From Pseudomonas chlororaphis (GTDB lineage: Bacteria; Pseudomonadota; Gammaproteobacteria; Pseudomonadales; Pseudomonadaceae), in the NCBI RefSeq assembly GCF_001921865.1, contig NZ_MSCT01000002.1, positions 248,001-312,000 of the forward strand: a stretch of 64,000 nt of DNA, read 5' to 3'. The notes beneath the pieces were generated by a model. It ran no database searches and had not been told where the DNA came from. It was given only the letters and a program-made list of their open reading frames with translations. Positions 1 to 8,757 of this stretch are shown here, one piece after another. Numbering within the stretch: the stretch's first letter is position 1; each line of letters starts with the position of its first letter. A program made the position numbers and the translations under genes.

Positions 1-1
1 C

Positions 2-292
2 ATCGACCTGGCCAAGCGTTTCGAGGCCGACGGCGTGTCCGCCATCGTTTATACCGATATCGCCAAAGACGGCATGATGCAGGGCTGCAACGTGCCCTTC
101 ACCGCCGCCCTGGCCGCCGCCACCAAGATCCCGGTGATCGCCTCCGGCGGCATCCACAACCTGGGCGACATCAAGGCCCTGCTGGACGCCAAGGCCCCGG
201 GGATCATCGGCGCCATTACCGGCCGGGCGATCTACGAAGGCACCCTCGACGTCGCCGAGGCGCAAGCCTTCTGCGACTCCTACCAAGGCTGA
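2..292 (+). CDS. hisA: HisA, phosphoribosylformimino-5-aminoimidazole carboxamide ribotide isomerase (3' part)
   Basis: Only the C-terminal ~96 residues are inside the window; the reading frame is open from base 2. The (beta/alpha)8 barrel signature of HisA/HisF is visible: [14 protein letters not shown], then [14 protein letters not shown] and [13 protein letters not shown], which form the second phosphate-binding half of the barrel. HisA catalyses the Amadori isomerisation of ProFAR to PRFAR in histidine biosynthesis. It lies 9 bp upstream of hisF, the next enzyme, so the two are almost certainly co-transcribed. Identification is secure; the start lies outside the window. Confidence 0.96.
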   Translation: MDLAKRFEADGVSAIVYTDIAKDGMMQGCNVPFTAALAAATKIPVIASGGIHNLGDIKALLDAKAPGIIGAITGRAIYEGTLDVAEAQAFCDSYQG

Positions 293-301
293 GGACTCAC
301 C

Positions 302-1072
302 ATGGCGCTGGCTAAACGCATCATCCCTTGCCTGGACGTGGACAACGGCCGGGTGGTCAAGGGCGTCAAGTTCGAGAACATCCGCGACGCCGGCGACCCG
401 GTGGAAATCGCCCGGCGCTACGACGAGCAGGGCGCGGACGAGATCACCTTTCTCGACATCACCGCCAGCGTCGACGGCCGCGACACCACCTTGCACACTG
501 TCGAGCGCATGGCCAGCCAGGTGTTCATCCCGCTGACCGTGGGCGGCGGCGTGCGTAGCGTGCAAGACATCCGCAACCTGCTCAACGCCGGCGCGGACAA
601 GGTTTCGATCAACACCGCGGCGGTGTTCAACCCCGAGTTCGTCGGCGAAGCGGCGCAGCATTTCGGCTCGCAGTGCATCGTCGTCGCCATCGACGCGAAG
701 AAAGTCTCCGGCCCGGGCGAAACCCCGCGCTGGGAGATCTTCACCCACGGCGGACGCAAGCCGACCGGGCTGGATGCGGTGGAGTGGGCGAAGAAGATGG
801 AAGGCCTGGGGGCCGGCGAGATCCTGCTGACCAGCATGGACCAGGACGGCATGAAAAACGGCTTCGACCTGGGCGTGACCCGCGCCATCAGCGATGCCCT
901 GGGCATTCCGGTGATCGCCTCGGGCGGCGTCGGCAACTTGCAGCATCTGGCCGACGGCATCATCGAAGGCCACGCCAGCGCAGTGCTGGCGGCGAGCATC
1001 TTCCACTTCGGCGAATACACCGTTCCCGAGGCCAAGGCCTATATGGCGCACCGCGGCATCGTGGTGCGCTGA
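302..1072 (+). CDS. hisF: HisF, imidazole glycerol phosphate synthase cyclase subunit
   Basis: 256 residues, the usual family length. HisF takes ammonia from the HisH glutaminase and converts PRFAR to imidazole glycerol phosphate and AICAR. The N-terminal [16 protein letters not shown] carries the catalytic Asp near residue 11, and [11 protein letters not shown] carries the second catalytic Asp near residue 130. Phosphate-binding loops TVGGGVRS and [12 protein letters not shown] are present. ATG follows the hisA stop by 9 bp, with a GAGGA-like ribosome binding site overlapping the end of hisA. It is probably the last gene of the his operon here, because a hairpin follows its stop. Confidence 0.98.
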   Translation: MALAKRIIPCLDVDNGRVVKGVKFENIRDAGDPVEIARRYDEQGADEITFLDITASVDGRDTTLHTVERMASQVFIPLTVGGGVRSVQDIRNLLNAGADKVSINTAAVFNPEFVGEAAQHFGSQCIVVAIDAKKVSGPGETPRWEIFTHGGRKPTGLDAVEWAKKMEGLGAGEILLTSMDQDGMKNGFDLGVTRAISDALGIPVIASGGVGNLQHLADGIIEGHASAVLAASIFHFGEYTVPEAKAYMAHRGIVVR

Positions 1073-1078
1073 TCCGGC

Positions 1079-1108
1079 ACGCAAAGTCGCCGCACGGGCG
1101 GCTTGCGT
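1079..1108 (+). terminator. Possible weak terminator hairpin after hisF
   Basis: Just after the hisF stop the sequence can fold into a GC-rich hairpin: GCAA and CGCC on the left arm pair with GGCG and TTGC on the right. No T-run follows, so intrinsic termination is uncertain; it may only stabilise the 3' end. Confidence 0.3.
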
Positions 1109-1176
1109 AGCGGCCACTGGACAGCATGGCGGGCTCGCGGCACTCTTGAGCACGCCATGGATTTCGGTAGCCCGTC

Positions 1177-1932
1177 ATGTTCAAACGTCTGCTTCTTGTG
1201 CTCGCCAGCGCTTCGCTACTTTTCGCCGCCAGCGCTCGCGCAGCGCAAACGTCCGGCCCCTCGCTGGTGCTGCTGACGGAAAACTTCCCGCCTTACAACA
1301 TGGCCAAAAACGGCAAGAACTTCGCCCAGGGCGAGAATATCGACGGCATCGCCGTGGATATCGTCCGCGAAATGTTCAAGCGTGCCGGGATCAACTACAG
1401 CCTGACCCTGCGCTTTCCCTGGGAGCGCATCTACAAGCTCGCCCTCGAACAGCCGGGCTACGGCGTGTTTGTCATGGCGCGGTTGCCGGATCGGGAACCG
1501 CTGTTCAAATGGGTCGGCCCGATCGGTCCGGACGACTGGGTCATGCTGGCCCGTGAGGACAGCAAGATCACCCTGCAATCCCTGGAGCAGGCGCGCCAGT
1601 ACCGGATCGGCGCCTACAAGGGCGACGCCATCGCGCAGACCCTGGCCAAGCAAGGCTTGAATCCGCTGGTGGTGCTGCGCGACCAGGACAACGCCAGGAA
1701 ACTGCTCGGCGGCCAGATCGACCTGTGGGCCACGGGCGACCCCGCTGGGCGCTACCTGGCCAGACAGGAAGGCGTGACCGGGCTCAAGACCGTGCTGCGT
1801 TTCCACAGCGCCCAGCTGTACCTGGCGCTGAACAAGGACGTGCCGGACGCAACGGTCGCCAAGCTCCAGGCCGCGCTGGACCAACTGCGCGAGGAAGGGC
1901 TGGTGGACGAGATCATGGGGCGCTATCTCTAA
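1177..1932 (+). CDS. Periplasmic amino-acid-type solute-binding protein (SBP_bac_3 fold)
   Basis: 251 residues with a signal peptide (about residues 1-22, ending ASARA-AQT). The mature part has the layout of family-3 solute-binding proteins: LTENFPPYNM near the N-terminus for ligand contact, VDIVREMFKRAGI, and a C-terminal LREEGLVDEIMGRYL helix. No permease or ATPase gene is adjacent, so it is an orphan binding protein that may serve a transporter encoded elsewhere or act as a sensor partner. The ligand cannot be read from the sequence. The ATG follows a poor ribosome binding site. Confidence 0.8.
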   Translation: MFKRLLLVLASASLLFAASARAAQTSGPSLVLLTENFPPYNMAKNGKNFAQGENIDGIAVDIVREMFKRAGINYSLTLRFPWERIYKLALEQPGYGVFVMARLPDREPLFKWVGPIGPDDWVMLAREDSKITLQSLEQARQYRIGAYKGDAIAQTLAKQGLNPLVVLRDQDNARKLLGGQIDLWATGDPAGRYLARQEGVTGLKTVLRFHSAQLYLALNKDVPDATVAKLQAALDQLREEGLVDEIMGRYL

Positions 1933-1940
1933 CCGCTTCC

Positions 1941-1969
1941 TGTAGCCGCAGCCTGCGGCAGCGGTTACA
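1941..1969 (+). repeat. Single REP-type palindrome (TGTAGCCGC...GCGGTTACA)
   Basis: A short imperfect palindrome of the TGTAGCCGC(TGCC) family that recurs in the window as paired ~100-bp units. This copy is a single one, between the convergent binding-protein and deacetylase genes. Confidence 0.7.
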
Positions 1970-1983
1970 GGGGCGATGAGGTC

Positions 1984-2802
1984 CTAGCGGTAGACCCCAT
2001 CCTTGCCATGCCCCGCCATCGCCTTGTTGCTGCGCACGCTGATCATCAATTTGATATCGATCCAGTCGATGCCCTGGGCCTTGAGCTTGGGCAGCTCGCG
2101 TTCGAGCACGGCCAGGGTCTGCGGGTAGGGGTGGCCGATCATCACCGCCGAACCCTGCTTGCGCGCCAGGTTGATCGCGGTCTGCAACTGCGTGGCGATG
2201 GCCGCCTCGGTGCGTTCGTCGTCGAGGAACACATCGCGGGAGACGCTGGCCAGGCCGATCTTCTGCGCTTGGGCGGCGGCCACGGTCTGGGCGCTGGTGC
2301 GGCTGTCGAGGAAGAACTTGTGGCGACGCTGCAACTCGCCCATCAGCCAGGCCATGGCCTGGGGCTGGGAGGTCATGCGGCTGCCCATATGGTTGTTGAT
2401 GCCGCTGGTATAGGGCACGGCCTTGAAGGCGGCGTCCAGGCGTTTTTCCAGTTCTTCGATGGGCAGCTCGGGGTGCCAGGCGAAGGGGCCGGTGGCCGGG
2501 TCCATGGGCATGTGCAGCATGACGATCTTGCCGGCGCGATGGGCCTCGCGGGCGAATTCGGCGGCGTGGGGCGTGTCGGGCATGATCGCCGTGGTCACCG
2601 GGCCCGGCAGGGCGAGGACGCGTCGGTCGCGGGGCAGGTTCTGCCCGAGGTCGTCGATGATCAGGCTCAGGTAGGCCTTGCGCGGCGCGGGTTCGGCAGC
2701 CTGGGGCGTGGTGAAGGCGAGGAGGCAGAGAAGCCCGAGCATGAGCGTCCACGGCAACCGTGAGCGGGGTTGGCGTTGGCGGGTCATGGGGATTTGACGC
2801 AT
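1984..2802 (-). CDS. Divergent polysaccharide deacetylase family protein, exported
   Basis: 272 residues from the ATG at 2802; an in-frame ATG at 2787 is an equally good start. A basic N-terminus followed by a hydrophobic segment (WTLMLGLLCLLAF) indicates a signal peptide. After it comes YLSLIIDDLGQNL, with the paired Asp residues typical of the divergent polysaccharide deacetylase (DUF610, YibQ-like) family; MLHMPMDP and NNHMGSRMTS are further family motifs. The enzymatic substrate of the family is not known to me; a role in envelope glycans is suggested by its place as last gene of the leftward block after the CtpA protease and EnvC-like factor. Confidence 0.85.
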   Translation of the reverse strand: MRQIPMTRQRQPRSRLPWTLMLGLLCLLAFTTPQAAEPAPRKAYLSLIIDDLGQNLPRDRRVLALPGPVTTAIMPDTPHAAEFAREAHRAGKIVMLHMPMDPATGPFAWHPELPIEELEKRLDAAFKAVPYTSGINNHMGSRMTSQPQAMAWLMGELQRRHKFFLDSRTSAQTVAAAQAQKIGLASVSRDVFLDDERTEAAIATQLQTAINLARKQGSAVMIGHPYPQTLAVLERELPKLKAQGIDWIDIKLMISVRSNKAMAGHGKDGVYR

Positions 2803-2844
2803 AAGGTTCGGTAAGACCTTGGTGGGTGTGGCGATTATCAGGAC

Positions 2845-2897
2845 GCTATCGCGAGCCAGCTCGCTCCTGCATCTACAGGAGCGGGCTTGCTCGCGAC
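2845..2897. repeat. Paired REP-type element (GTAGGAGCGAGC...GCTCGCGA family)
   Basis: Two inverted copies of the common Pseudomonas motif related to CAGGAGCGGGCTTGCTCGCGA face each other between the ctpA-like gene and the downstream deacetylase. It resembles other copies in this window. Confidence 0.75.
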
Positions 2898-2905
2898 GGG
2901 GGCCA

Positions 2906-4216
2906 TCACTTGCTGCGGGTGATGCTCAAGCCCTTGAGCAGGCTCAGGGCCTGGGCCAGTTGGTAGTCGTCGTCCTGCGGCATCGGCTTGGGCTTGCTGC
3001 CGGAGGCGGTCGGCTTGTCGGCGCCGCCGTTGCCATTGCCCAGGTGGCCTTGCAGGTCGGCTTCCTTGAAGTACTCGGTGTCCTGCGCCTCGCTGGTGAT
3101 CTTGGCGCGGCGCACCTCGATGTCCGGCACGATGCCCTGGGCCTGGATCGAGCGGCCGTTGGGCGTGAAGTACAGCGCGGTGGTGATCTTCAGCGCGCGG
3201 TCGTTGTTCAGCGGCAGCACGGTTTGCACCGAGCCCTTGCCGAAGCTGGTGGTGCCCATCAGCACCGCGCGTTTCTGGTCTTGCAGGGCGCCGGCGACGA
3301 TTTCCGAGGCCGAGGCGCTGCCGCCGTTGATCAGCACGACCATCGGCACCGCTTCGCTTTCGTCCTTGCCGGTGGCGGAGAAGCGCAGTTCGGAGTTGGC
3401 GATGCGGCCCTTGGTGTAGACGATCAGGCCCTTGGTGATGAAGTGGTCGACCACTTCCACCGCCGCCTGCAGCACGCCGCCCGGGTTGTTGCGCAGGTCG
3501 AGGACGATGCCGCTGAGTTTCTTGCCGTTGTCCTTGCGCAACTTGGCCAGGGCCTTGGAGACCTCCTCGCCGGTCTTGACCTGGAACTGGGTGATGCGGA
3601 TATAGCCGTAGCCCGACTCCAGCAGCTGGCTCTTCACGCTCTTCACCTGGATGGTGGCGCGGGCCAGGGTCACGTCGAACGGCGCGCCGCCGTCGCGTAC
3701 CAGGGTCAGGGTGATTTTCTGGCCGATCTTGCCGCGCATCTTGTCCACGGCTTCGGTCATGCTCTGGCCGCGGGTCGGCTGGCCGTTGATCTTGACGATC
3801 AGGTCGCCGGCCTGGATGCCGGCCTTGGAGGCCGGGGTGTCGTCGATCGGCGACACCACCTTGATGATGCCGTCTTCGGCGCCGACTTCGATGCCCAGGC
3901 CGCCGAACTCGCCGCTGGTGCTTTCCTGCAGCTCGGCGAAGTCCTCGGGGCCCAGGTAGGCCGAGTGCGGGTCAAGGTTGCTGAGCATGCCCTTGATGGC
4001 GTTCTCCAGCAGGGTCTTGTCGTCGACAGGCTCGACATAGGCGGCCTTGATCCGGTCCATGACCTCGGCGAAGGTGCGCAGCTCTTCGAGCGGCAATGGC
4101 GCCTTGGTGGTCGTGGCCGCTGCCGATTGAGCGGTTTCGGCGGCGAATGCCAGGGGCGCGCCGATCACCAGAGCGATCGTCAGGGCCAGCGAGGTGAGGC
4201 GGGACAAATGCAGCAT
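2906..4216 (-). CDS. ctpA: CtpA-type S41 carboxy-terminal processing protease
   Basis: 436 residues from the ATG at 4216, chosen because it begins a clean signal peptide (MLHLSRLTSLALTIALVIG, cleavage near AFA-AET); an upstream in-frame ATG would add 41 residues without signal character. A PDZ domain follows (about residues 95-180, with GLGIEV and AGIQAGDLIVKING), then the S41 catalytic core with the serine in GGSASASE and the lysine in SFGKGSVQT. CtpA-type proteases degrade or process periplasmic cell-wall hydrolases. The gene lies 31 bp downstream of the EnvC-like gene, itself linked to septal amidase activation, so a cell-wall role is consistent. Confidence 0.93.
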   Translation of the reverse strand: MLHLSRLTSLALTIALVIGAPLAFAAETAQSAAATTTKAPLPLEELRTFAEVMDRIKAAYVEPVDDKTLLENAIKGMLSNLDPHSAYLGPEDFAELQESTSGEFGGLGIEVGAEDGIIKVVSPIDDTPASKAGIQAGDLIVKINGQPTRGQSMTEAVDKMRGKIGQKITLTLVRDGGAPFDVTLARATIQVKSVKSQLLESGYGYIRITQFQVKTGEEVSKALAKLRKDNGKKLSGIVLDLRNNPGGVLQAAVEVVDHFITKGLIVYTKGRIANSELRFSATGKDESEAVPMVVLINGGSASASEIVAGALQDQKRAVLMGTTSFGKGSVQTVLPLNNDRALKITTALYFTPNGRSIQAQGIVPDIEVRRAKITSEAQDTEYFKEADLQGHLGNGNGGADKPTASGSKPKPMPQDDDYQLAQALSLLKGLSITRSK

Positions 4217-4247
4217 GTCGAACGAACTCCTGAATGAGATGGCGCGC

Positions 4248-5534
4248 TTATCCTTGCGCGCGGCACCATTGTGCCGGGTCGCTTGGGCGGCCCTGCTGGC
4301 GAATGGCGAAGTACAGCGCAGGCGTGTCCTGTCCGCCACTGCTACCGACAGTGGAAATGGACTCGCCGGCCTTGACGATATCGCCCGCTTCTTTAAGCAG
4401 CGTCTGGTTGTGTCCGTAGAGGCTCAAGTAGCCGTTGCCATGGTCGAGGATCACCAGCAGGCCGGCGCCGCGCAACCAGTCGGCGAACACCACGCGACCG
4501 CCGTGGACGGCATGCACCTGGCTGCCGGCCGACGCGCTGATCATGACGCCGTCCCACTTGGTTCGGGCATCGTCGCCGCGAGTTTCGCCAAAGCGTGCCA
4601 ACAGTCGACCGTCAACCGGCCATGGAAGTTTTCCCCGGGATGAAGCAAAAGGGCCTCCATAGGAGGCGCCAGCGCTGGAAACCAGGGGGCCGGGCACGGC
4701 TCGGGGCGGCTTGCGCGGGCTGTCGCCGGCATCGGCCTGGGCCTCACGCAAACGCTTTTTTTCGGCTTCCTGCTGGGCGATCAGCGCTTTCTGCCGCGCC
4801 TCTTCCGCCTCGCGGGCCTGGCGTGCCAGGGTTTCCTCGATGGTCTTGAGTACTTTGCCCAGGTCGGCCTGGTCCTGCTCGCGGGCCTTGAGCTTGTCGC
4901 CGCGGGCCTTCACGTCGTCGTTGAGCTTGGCCAGGGCCGACTGGCGTTCCTTGCGGACCTTGCCGAGTTCTTCGCGCTGGGTGTCGAGGCTGCTTTTCTG
5001 CACCAGCAACTGGGCTTGCTGCAGCTCGATTTCCTTTTCCACGTTGGCCAGCTGGCGCAGGGTCTCGTTGAAGTTCTTCAACTGCTCCAGGCGGGCCTGG
5101 CTCAGGTAGTCGTAATAGGTGAGGGTACGGGCGAATTTTTCCGGATTCTGCTGGTTGAGCAGCAGCTTGAGGTACTCCTGGCGGCCATTCTGGTAGGCCG
5201 CGCGGGCCTGGATGGCGATCAGTCGTTGCTGTTCAACGCGCGCGCTCTGGAGTTTTTTTTTCTCCCCATCGAGACGCTCGAGCTCGGATTCGCTTTTCTT
5301 CAGCTCTTTTTGCAGGGCATCGACCTGCTTTTCCAGCTTGCCCATCTCGGTTTCGGTGCCGCGCAGGTCTTTCTGCACGCCGGACTTTTCTTCCTGCAGC
5401 TTGCCCAGCAGCTTTTTCAGCTCGGCAATATCCTGACGCGTGGCGTCCAACTGCTGTTGGGTTTGCGCGCGCTCGTCGGCGAAGGCCGGCTGGAGCAGGC
5501 AGATCAGTGCAAGGGTAATCAGGGCGCGAAGCAT
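4248..5534 (-). CDS. EnvC-like murein hydrolase activator (M23/LytM domain)
   Basis: 428 residues from ATG 5534 (GTG 5549 would add five). A signal peptide ends near FADE. A long coiled coil of about 200 residues follows (Q/E/K-rich heptads) and then a C-terminal LytM domain. The LytM zinc ligands look degenerate: the usual HxGxD is replaced around TKWDGVMIS, and the usual LHFE motif reads LYFAIR. This is the pattern of EnvC-type activators, which switch on AmiA/B amidases rather than cutting peptidoglycan themselves. Position between gpmI and ctpA is conserved in many Gammaproteobacteria. Confidence 0.9.
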   Translation of the reverse strand: MLRALITLALICLLQPAFADERAQTQQQLDATRQDIAELKKLLGKLQEEKSGVQKDLRGTETEMGKLEKQVDALQKELKKSESELERLDGEKKKLQSARVEQQRLIAIQARAAYQNGRQEYLKLLLNQQNPEKFARTLTYYDYLSQARLEQLKNFNETLRQLANVEKEIELQQAQLLVQKSSLDTQREELGKVRKERQSALAKLNDDVKARGDKLKAREQDQADLGKVLKTIEETLARQAREAEEARQKALIAQQEAEKKRLREAQADAGDSPRKPPRAVPGPLVSSAGASYGGPFASSRGKLPWPVDGRLLARFGETRGDDARTKWDGVMISASAGSQVHAVHGGRVVFADWLRGAGLLVILDHGNGYLSLYGHNQTLLKEAGDIVKAGESISTVGSSGGQDTPALYFAIRQQGRPSDPAQWCRAQG

Positions 5535-5587
5535 AGAGGCGGGCGACACCAGGGAAAGGGACGGCCTAGTATGCCCGCCCCTCGCCG

Positions 5588-5625
5588 CAAAAAAAACGCC
5601 TCAAAGCCAACTGCTTTGAGGCGTT
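5588..5625 (-). terminator. Rho-independent terminator downstream of gpmI
   Basis: Read on the minus strand, AACGCCTCAAAGC pairs with GCTTTGAGGCGTT over a short loop and is followed by a run of eight T. It sits between the gpmI stop and the envC-like start, so the envelope genes probably also have their own promoter or depend on read-through. Confidence 0.9.
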
Positions 5626-5670
5626 CGTCATAAAAAGCCGTTTCTGGCCCTTTATTGGCACTCTTTGATA

Positions 5671-7200
5671 TCAGACCAGTATCGAAGTGCCAGTCATTTC
5701 CGCCGGCTGCGGCAGGCCCAGCAGCTTGAGCATGGTCGGCGCCACGTCGGCCAGGACCCCGCCTTCGCGGACTTTCAGCGCGCGCTTGCCGACATAGATG
5801 AACGGCACCGGCTCGCTGGTGTGGGCGGTGTGGGCCTGGCCGGTGGAGGCGTCGGACATTTGCTCGACGTTGCCGTGGTCGGCGGTGATCAGGGCTTCGC
5901 CGCCGACCTTTTCCAGGGCGTCGACGATGCGGCCGACGCACAGGTCCAGGCACTCGACGGCCTTGACCGCGGCGTCGAACACGCCGCTATGGCCGACCAT
6001 GTCGCCGTTGGCGTAGTTGACCACGATCACGTCGTAGCGCTGGTTCTCGATGGCTTCGACGATGCGGTCGGTGACTTCCGGGGCACTCATCTCCGGCTGC
6101 AGGTCGTAGGTGGCGACTTTCGGCGACGGGATCAGGATGCGTTCTTCGCCCGGGAACGGCTCTTCGCGGCCGCCGGAGAAGAAGAAGGTCACGTGGGCGT
6201 ATTTCTCGGTCTCGGCGATGCGCAGCTGGGTCTTGCCGTTTTTCGCCAGGTAGTCGCCGAGTACGTTTTCCAGGCTGCCCGGGGCAAAGGCCGAGGGCGC
6301 CGGAATGCTGGCCGCGTATTGGGTCAGCATGACAAAACCGGCCAGTTTCGGCTGGCGCGCGCGCTCGAACTCCTTGAAACCGTCTTCGACGAACACCCGG
6401 CTCAGCTCGCGGGCGCGGTCGGCGCGGAAGTTCATGAACACCACGGCGTCGCCGTCTTCGACCCGCACCGGCTCGCCGAGGGTGGTGGCCTTGACGAATT
6501 CGTCGCTTTCGCCGCGCTCATAGGCGGCTTGCAGGCCTTCCTGGGCGTTGGCGGCGTTGAATTCGCCCTGGCCGTCGACGATCAGGTTGTAGGCCTGGGC
6601 CACGCGGTCCCAGCGGTTGTCGCGGTCCATGGCGAAGTAGCGGCCGACCAGGCTGGCGATACGGCCCTTGCCCAGGGTGCGGAAGGTTTCGTCCAGCAGC
6701 TCGATGGACGACGTGGCGCTCTTGGGGGGGGTGTCGCGGCCGTCGAGGAAGGCGTGCAGGTAGATCTTCTCGGCGCCGCGCTTGAAGGCCAGCTCGGCCA
6801 TGGCCACCAGGTGGTCCTGGTGGCTGTGCACGCCGCCGTCGGACAGCAGGCCGAGGATATGCACGGCCTTGCCGGCGACCACGGCTTTGTCCACCGCCGC
6901 GCAGATGGTCGGGTTCTCGAAGAACTCGCCGTCGCGGATGGCTTTGGTGACGCGGGTGAAATCCTGGTACACCACGCGGCCGGCGCCGAGGTTCATGTGC
7001 CCGACTTCGGAGTTGCCCATCTGGCCGTCCGGCAGGCCGACATCCATGCCCGAACCCGAGATCAGGCCGTTCGGCACGCTGGCGCACAGGCGGTCGAGGA
7101 CCGGCTTCCTGGCCGCGTAGATAGCGTTGGATTCGTGGCTCTCGCTGTGACCGAAGCCATCCAGGATCATCAGGACCAAAGGTTTAGGCGTGGTAGTCAT
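5671..7200 (-). CDS. gpmI: 2,3-bisphosphoglycerate-independent phosphoglycerate mutase
   Basis: 509 residues from ATG 7200 (an in-frame ATG three codons upstream is less likely). It interconverts 3- and 2-phosphoglycerate in glycolysis/gluconeogenesis using two manganese ions. The alkaline-phosphatase-fold metal motif [12 protein letters not shown] is at the N-terminus, the phosphoserine motif [13 protein letters not shown] is near residue 60, and the C-terminal metal site [11 protein letters not shown] is present. It is divergently arranged with yibN-grxC-secB, an order also found in enterobacteria. A strong terminator follows the stop. Confidence 0.98.
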   Translation of the reverse strand: MTTTPKPLVLMILDGFGHSESHESNAIYAARKPVLDRLCASVPNGLISGSGMDVGLPDGQMGNSEVGHMNLGAGRVVYQDFTRVTKAIRDGEFFENPTICAAVDKAVVAGKAVHILGLLSDGGVHSHQDHLVAMAELAFKRGAEKIYLHAFLDGRDTPPKSATSSIELLDETFRTLGKGRIASLVGRYFAMDRDNRWDRVAQAYNLIVDGQGEFNAANAQEGLQAAYERGESDEFVKATTLGEPVRVEDGDAVVFMNFRADRARELSRVFVEDGFKEFERARQPKLAGFVMLTQYAASIPAPSAFAPGSLENVLGDYLAKNGKTQLRIAETEKYAHVTFFFSGGREEPFPGEERILIPSPKVATYDLQPEMSAPEVTDRIVEAIENQRYDVIVVNYANGDMVGHSGVFDAAVKAVECLDLCVGRIVDALEKVGGEALITADHGNVEQMSDASTGQAHTAHTSEPVPFIYVGKRALKVREGGVLADVAPTMLKLLGLPQPAEMTGTSILV

Positions 7201-7290
7201 AGATTCCACTCGTGGCTGGATTGGGAGAAGTTGGAAAAAGGGAGTGGCAGTTTAAAGTGAAGTTCCACCGGAGTCACCGCCGGGCGGGGT

Positions 7291-7318
7291 TTGGCCGACC
7301 AGAGCGGCTGTGTATACT
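7291..7318 (+). promoter_or_regulatory. Candidate sigma-70 promoter for yibN-grxC-secB
   Basis: TTGGCC, a 16-bp spacer and TATACT lie about 35 bp upstream of the yibN-like ATG. The -10 is good; the -35 matches the consensus at only three of six positions. Confidence 0.45.
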
Positions 7319-7351
7319 GGCCGACATTTTAACGCCCTGGAACCTCCTTAG

Positions 7352-7765
7352 ATGGTTGCTCACCTGATTCAATTCGCCACAGAACACTACCTGCTCGTCG
7401 GTGCCTTCGTCATTCTGCTGGCCCTGTTGATCGCTCACGAACTGAGCCGCGGCGGCCGCAGCCTCAGCACCCGCGAACTGACCGCGCTGGTCAACAATGA
7501 GCAGGGCGTGGTGATCGACATCCGTCCGTCCAAGGACTTCGCCGCGGGCCACATCGTCGGCGCGTTGAACATCCCTCAAGACAAACTGGCCGCCCGCGTG
7601 GGCGAGCTGGAAAAGCACAAGGCCAAGACCATCATTCTGGTCGACGCCCTGGGTCAGCACGCCGGCACCCACGCCCGCGAGCTGATGAAGTCCGGTTACA
7701 CCGCCGCCAAGCTGTCCGGCGGTGTCGGCAGCTGGAAAGCCGACAACCTGCCGCTGGTGAAGTGA
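7352..7765 (+). CDS. YibN-like membrane-anchored rhodanese-domain protein without active-site cysteine
   Basis: 137 residues: one N-terminal transmembrane segment (YLLVGAFVILLALLIAHEL) followed by a rhodanese domain (VVIDIRPSKDFAAGHIVGALNIP). At the place where active rhodaneses carry the persulfide cysteine the sequence reads IILVDALGQHAGTHA and contains no Cys; indeed the domain has none. E. coli YibN, as I recall it, has a similar VVDGSG-type loop. It should therefore be a structural or binding protein rather than a sulfurtransferase. It is 1 bp from grxC, in an order (yibN-grxC-secB) conserved in Gammaproteobacteria. Confidence 0.88.
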   Translation: MVAHLIQFATEHYLLVGAFVILLALLIAHELSRGGRSLSTRELTALVNNEQGVVIDIRPSKDFAAGHIVGALNIPQDKLAARVGELEKHKAKTIILVDALGQHAGTHARELMKSGYTAAKLSGGVGSWKADNLPLVK

Positions 7766-7766
7766 C

Positions 7767-8021
7767 ATGGTCGCCGTCGTCGTGTATTCCAGCGATTACT
7801 GCCCCTACTGCTCGCGGGCCAAGTACCTGCTCGAGAACAAAGGCGTAGCCTTCGAGGAGATCAAGGTCGACGGCAAGCCGCAGGTCCGCGCCGAAATGGC
7901 CCAGAAAGCCGGGCGCACGTCGGTGCCGCAGATCTGGATCGGCAGCACCCATGTGGGCGGTTGTGACGATCTGTTCGCCCTGGAGCGCGCTGGCAAGCTC
8001 GACGCGCTGCTCGCGGCCTGA
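7767..8021 (+). CDS. grxC: Glutaredoxin 3
   Basis: 84 residues, standard length. Thioredoxin fold with the dithiol active site YCPYC at residues 11-15, the cis-Pro loop TSVPQIWIG and the glutathione-binding HVGGCDDLFAL. It reduces protein and mixed disulfides with glutathione in the cytoplasm. Translationally coupled to the upstream rhodanese gene and followed 56 bp later by secB. Confidence 0.97.
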   Translation: MVAVVVYSSDYCPYCSRAKYLLENKGVAFEEIKVDGKPQVRAEMAQKAGRTSVPQIWIGSTHVGGCDDLFALERAGKLDALLAA

Positions 8022-8077
8022 CGGACTTCCCCACGTTCAGCAAACCCTACTAGACCCGAGATCAAGAAGGATCTGAG

Positions 8078-8560
8078 ATGACTGACCAACAGAACACCGC
8101 TGCCACCGAAGACGAATCCGCACCGCAATTCTCGCTGCAGCGCATCTATGTGCGTGACCTGTCTTTCGAAGCGCCGAAAAGCCCGGCGATCTTCCGCCAG
8201 CAGTGGGAGCCGAGCGTCGGCCTGGACCTGAACACCCGTCAGAAGGCCCTGGAAGAAGGTTTCCATGAAGTCGTGCTGACCCTGTCGGTCACCGTGAAGA
8301 ACGCTGACGAAGTGGCGTTCATCGCCGAAGTGCAACAGGCCGGTATCTTCCTGATCAAGAACCTGGACGACGCTTCGATGAGCCACACCCTGGGCGCGTT
8401 CTGCCCGAACATCCTGTTCCCGTACGCGCGCGAAGCGCTGGACAGCCTGGTGACCCGCGGTTCGTTCCCGGCCCTGATGCTGGCTCCGGTGAACTTCGAC
8501 GCACTGTACGCGCAAGAGCTGCAGCGCCTGCAGGCTGCCGGTGAAAACACCGTTCAATAA
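8078..8560 (+). CDS. secB: SecB export chaperone
   Basis: 160 residues. Tetrameric cytoplasmic chaperone that holds preproteins unfolded and hands them to SecA. The family blocks [23 protein letters not shown], and [20 protein letters not shown] are all present, as is the acidic N-terminus and the [14 protein letters not shown] tail. AAGAAGGATCTGAG upstream of the ATG provides the ribosome binding site. Last gene of the yibN-grxC-secB operon; a terminator follows at once. Confidence 0.98.
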   Translation: MTDQQNTAATEDESAPQFSLQRIYVRDLSFEAPKSPAIFRQQWEPSVGLDLNTRQKALEEGFHEVVLTLSVTVKNADEVAFIAEVQQAGIFLIKNLDDASMSHTLGAFCPNILFPYAREALDSLVTRGSFPALMLAPVNFDALYAQELQRLQAAGENTVQ

Positions 8561-8577
8561 GCGGTTTGTGCTGCATG

Positions 8578-8605
8578 AAAAAAGCGCCGTTAAAGGCGCT
8601 TTTTT
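8578..8605 (+). terminator. Rho-independent terminator of secB
   Basis: AAAAAAGCGCC and GGCGCTTTTTT form a stem with a six-base loop directly after secB. The A-rich left arm makes it bidirectional. Confidence 0.92.
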
Positions 8606-8643
8606 CATGCTCGGGCCCTGGATTTCAACCTGACGCCGAACCC

Positions 8644-8746
8644 TGTAGCCGCTGCCGAAGGCTGCGCCAAGGTCCGAAAGACCTTCCGAGGCCCTCAAGG
8701 GCAGCGCCTGCTACGCAGTCGTGCGCAGCCTGCGGCAGCGGCTACA
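8644..8746. repeat. Paired REP element, TGTAGCCGCTGCCG family
   Basis: TGTAGCCGCTGCCGAAGGCT at the left faces its inverted partner ending GCGGCAGCGGCTACA at the right, giving a ~100-bp palindromic doublet between the convergent secB and trmL genes. Confidence 0.85.
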
Positions 8747-8757
8747 GAGCGTTTTGG

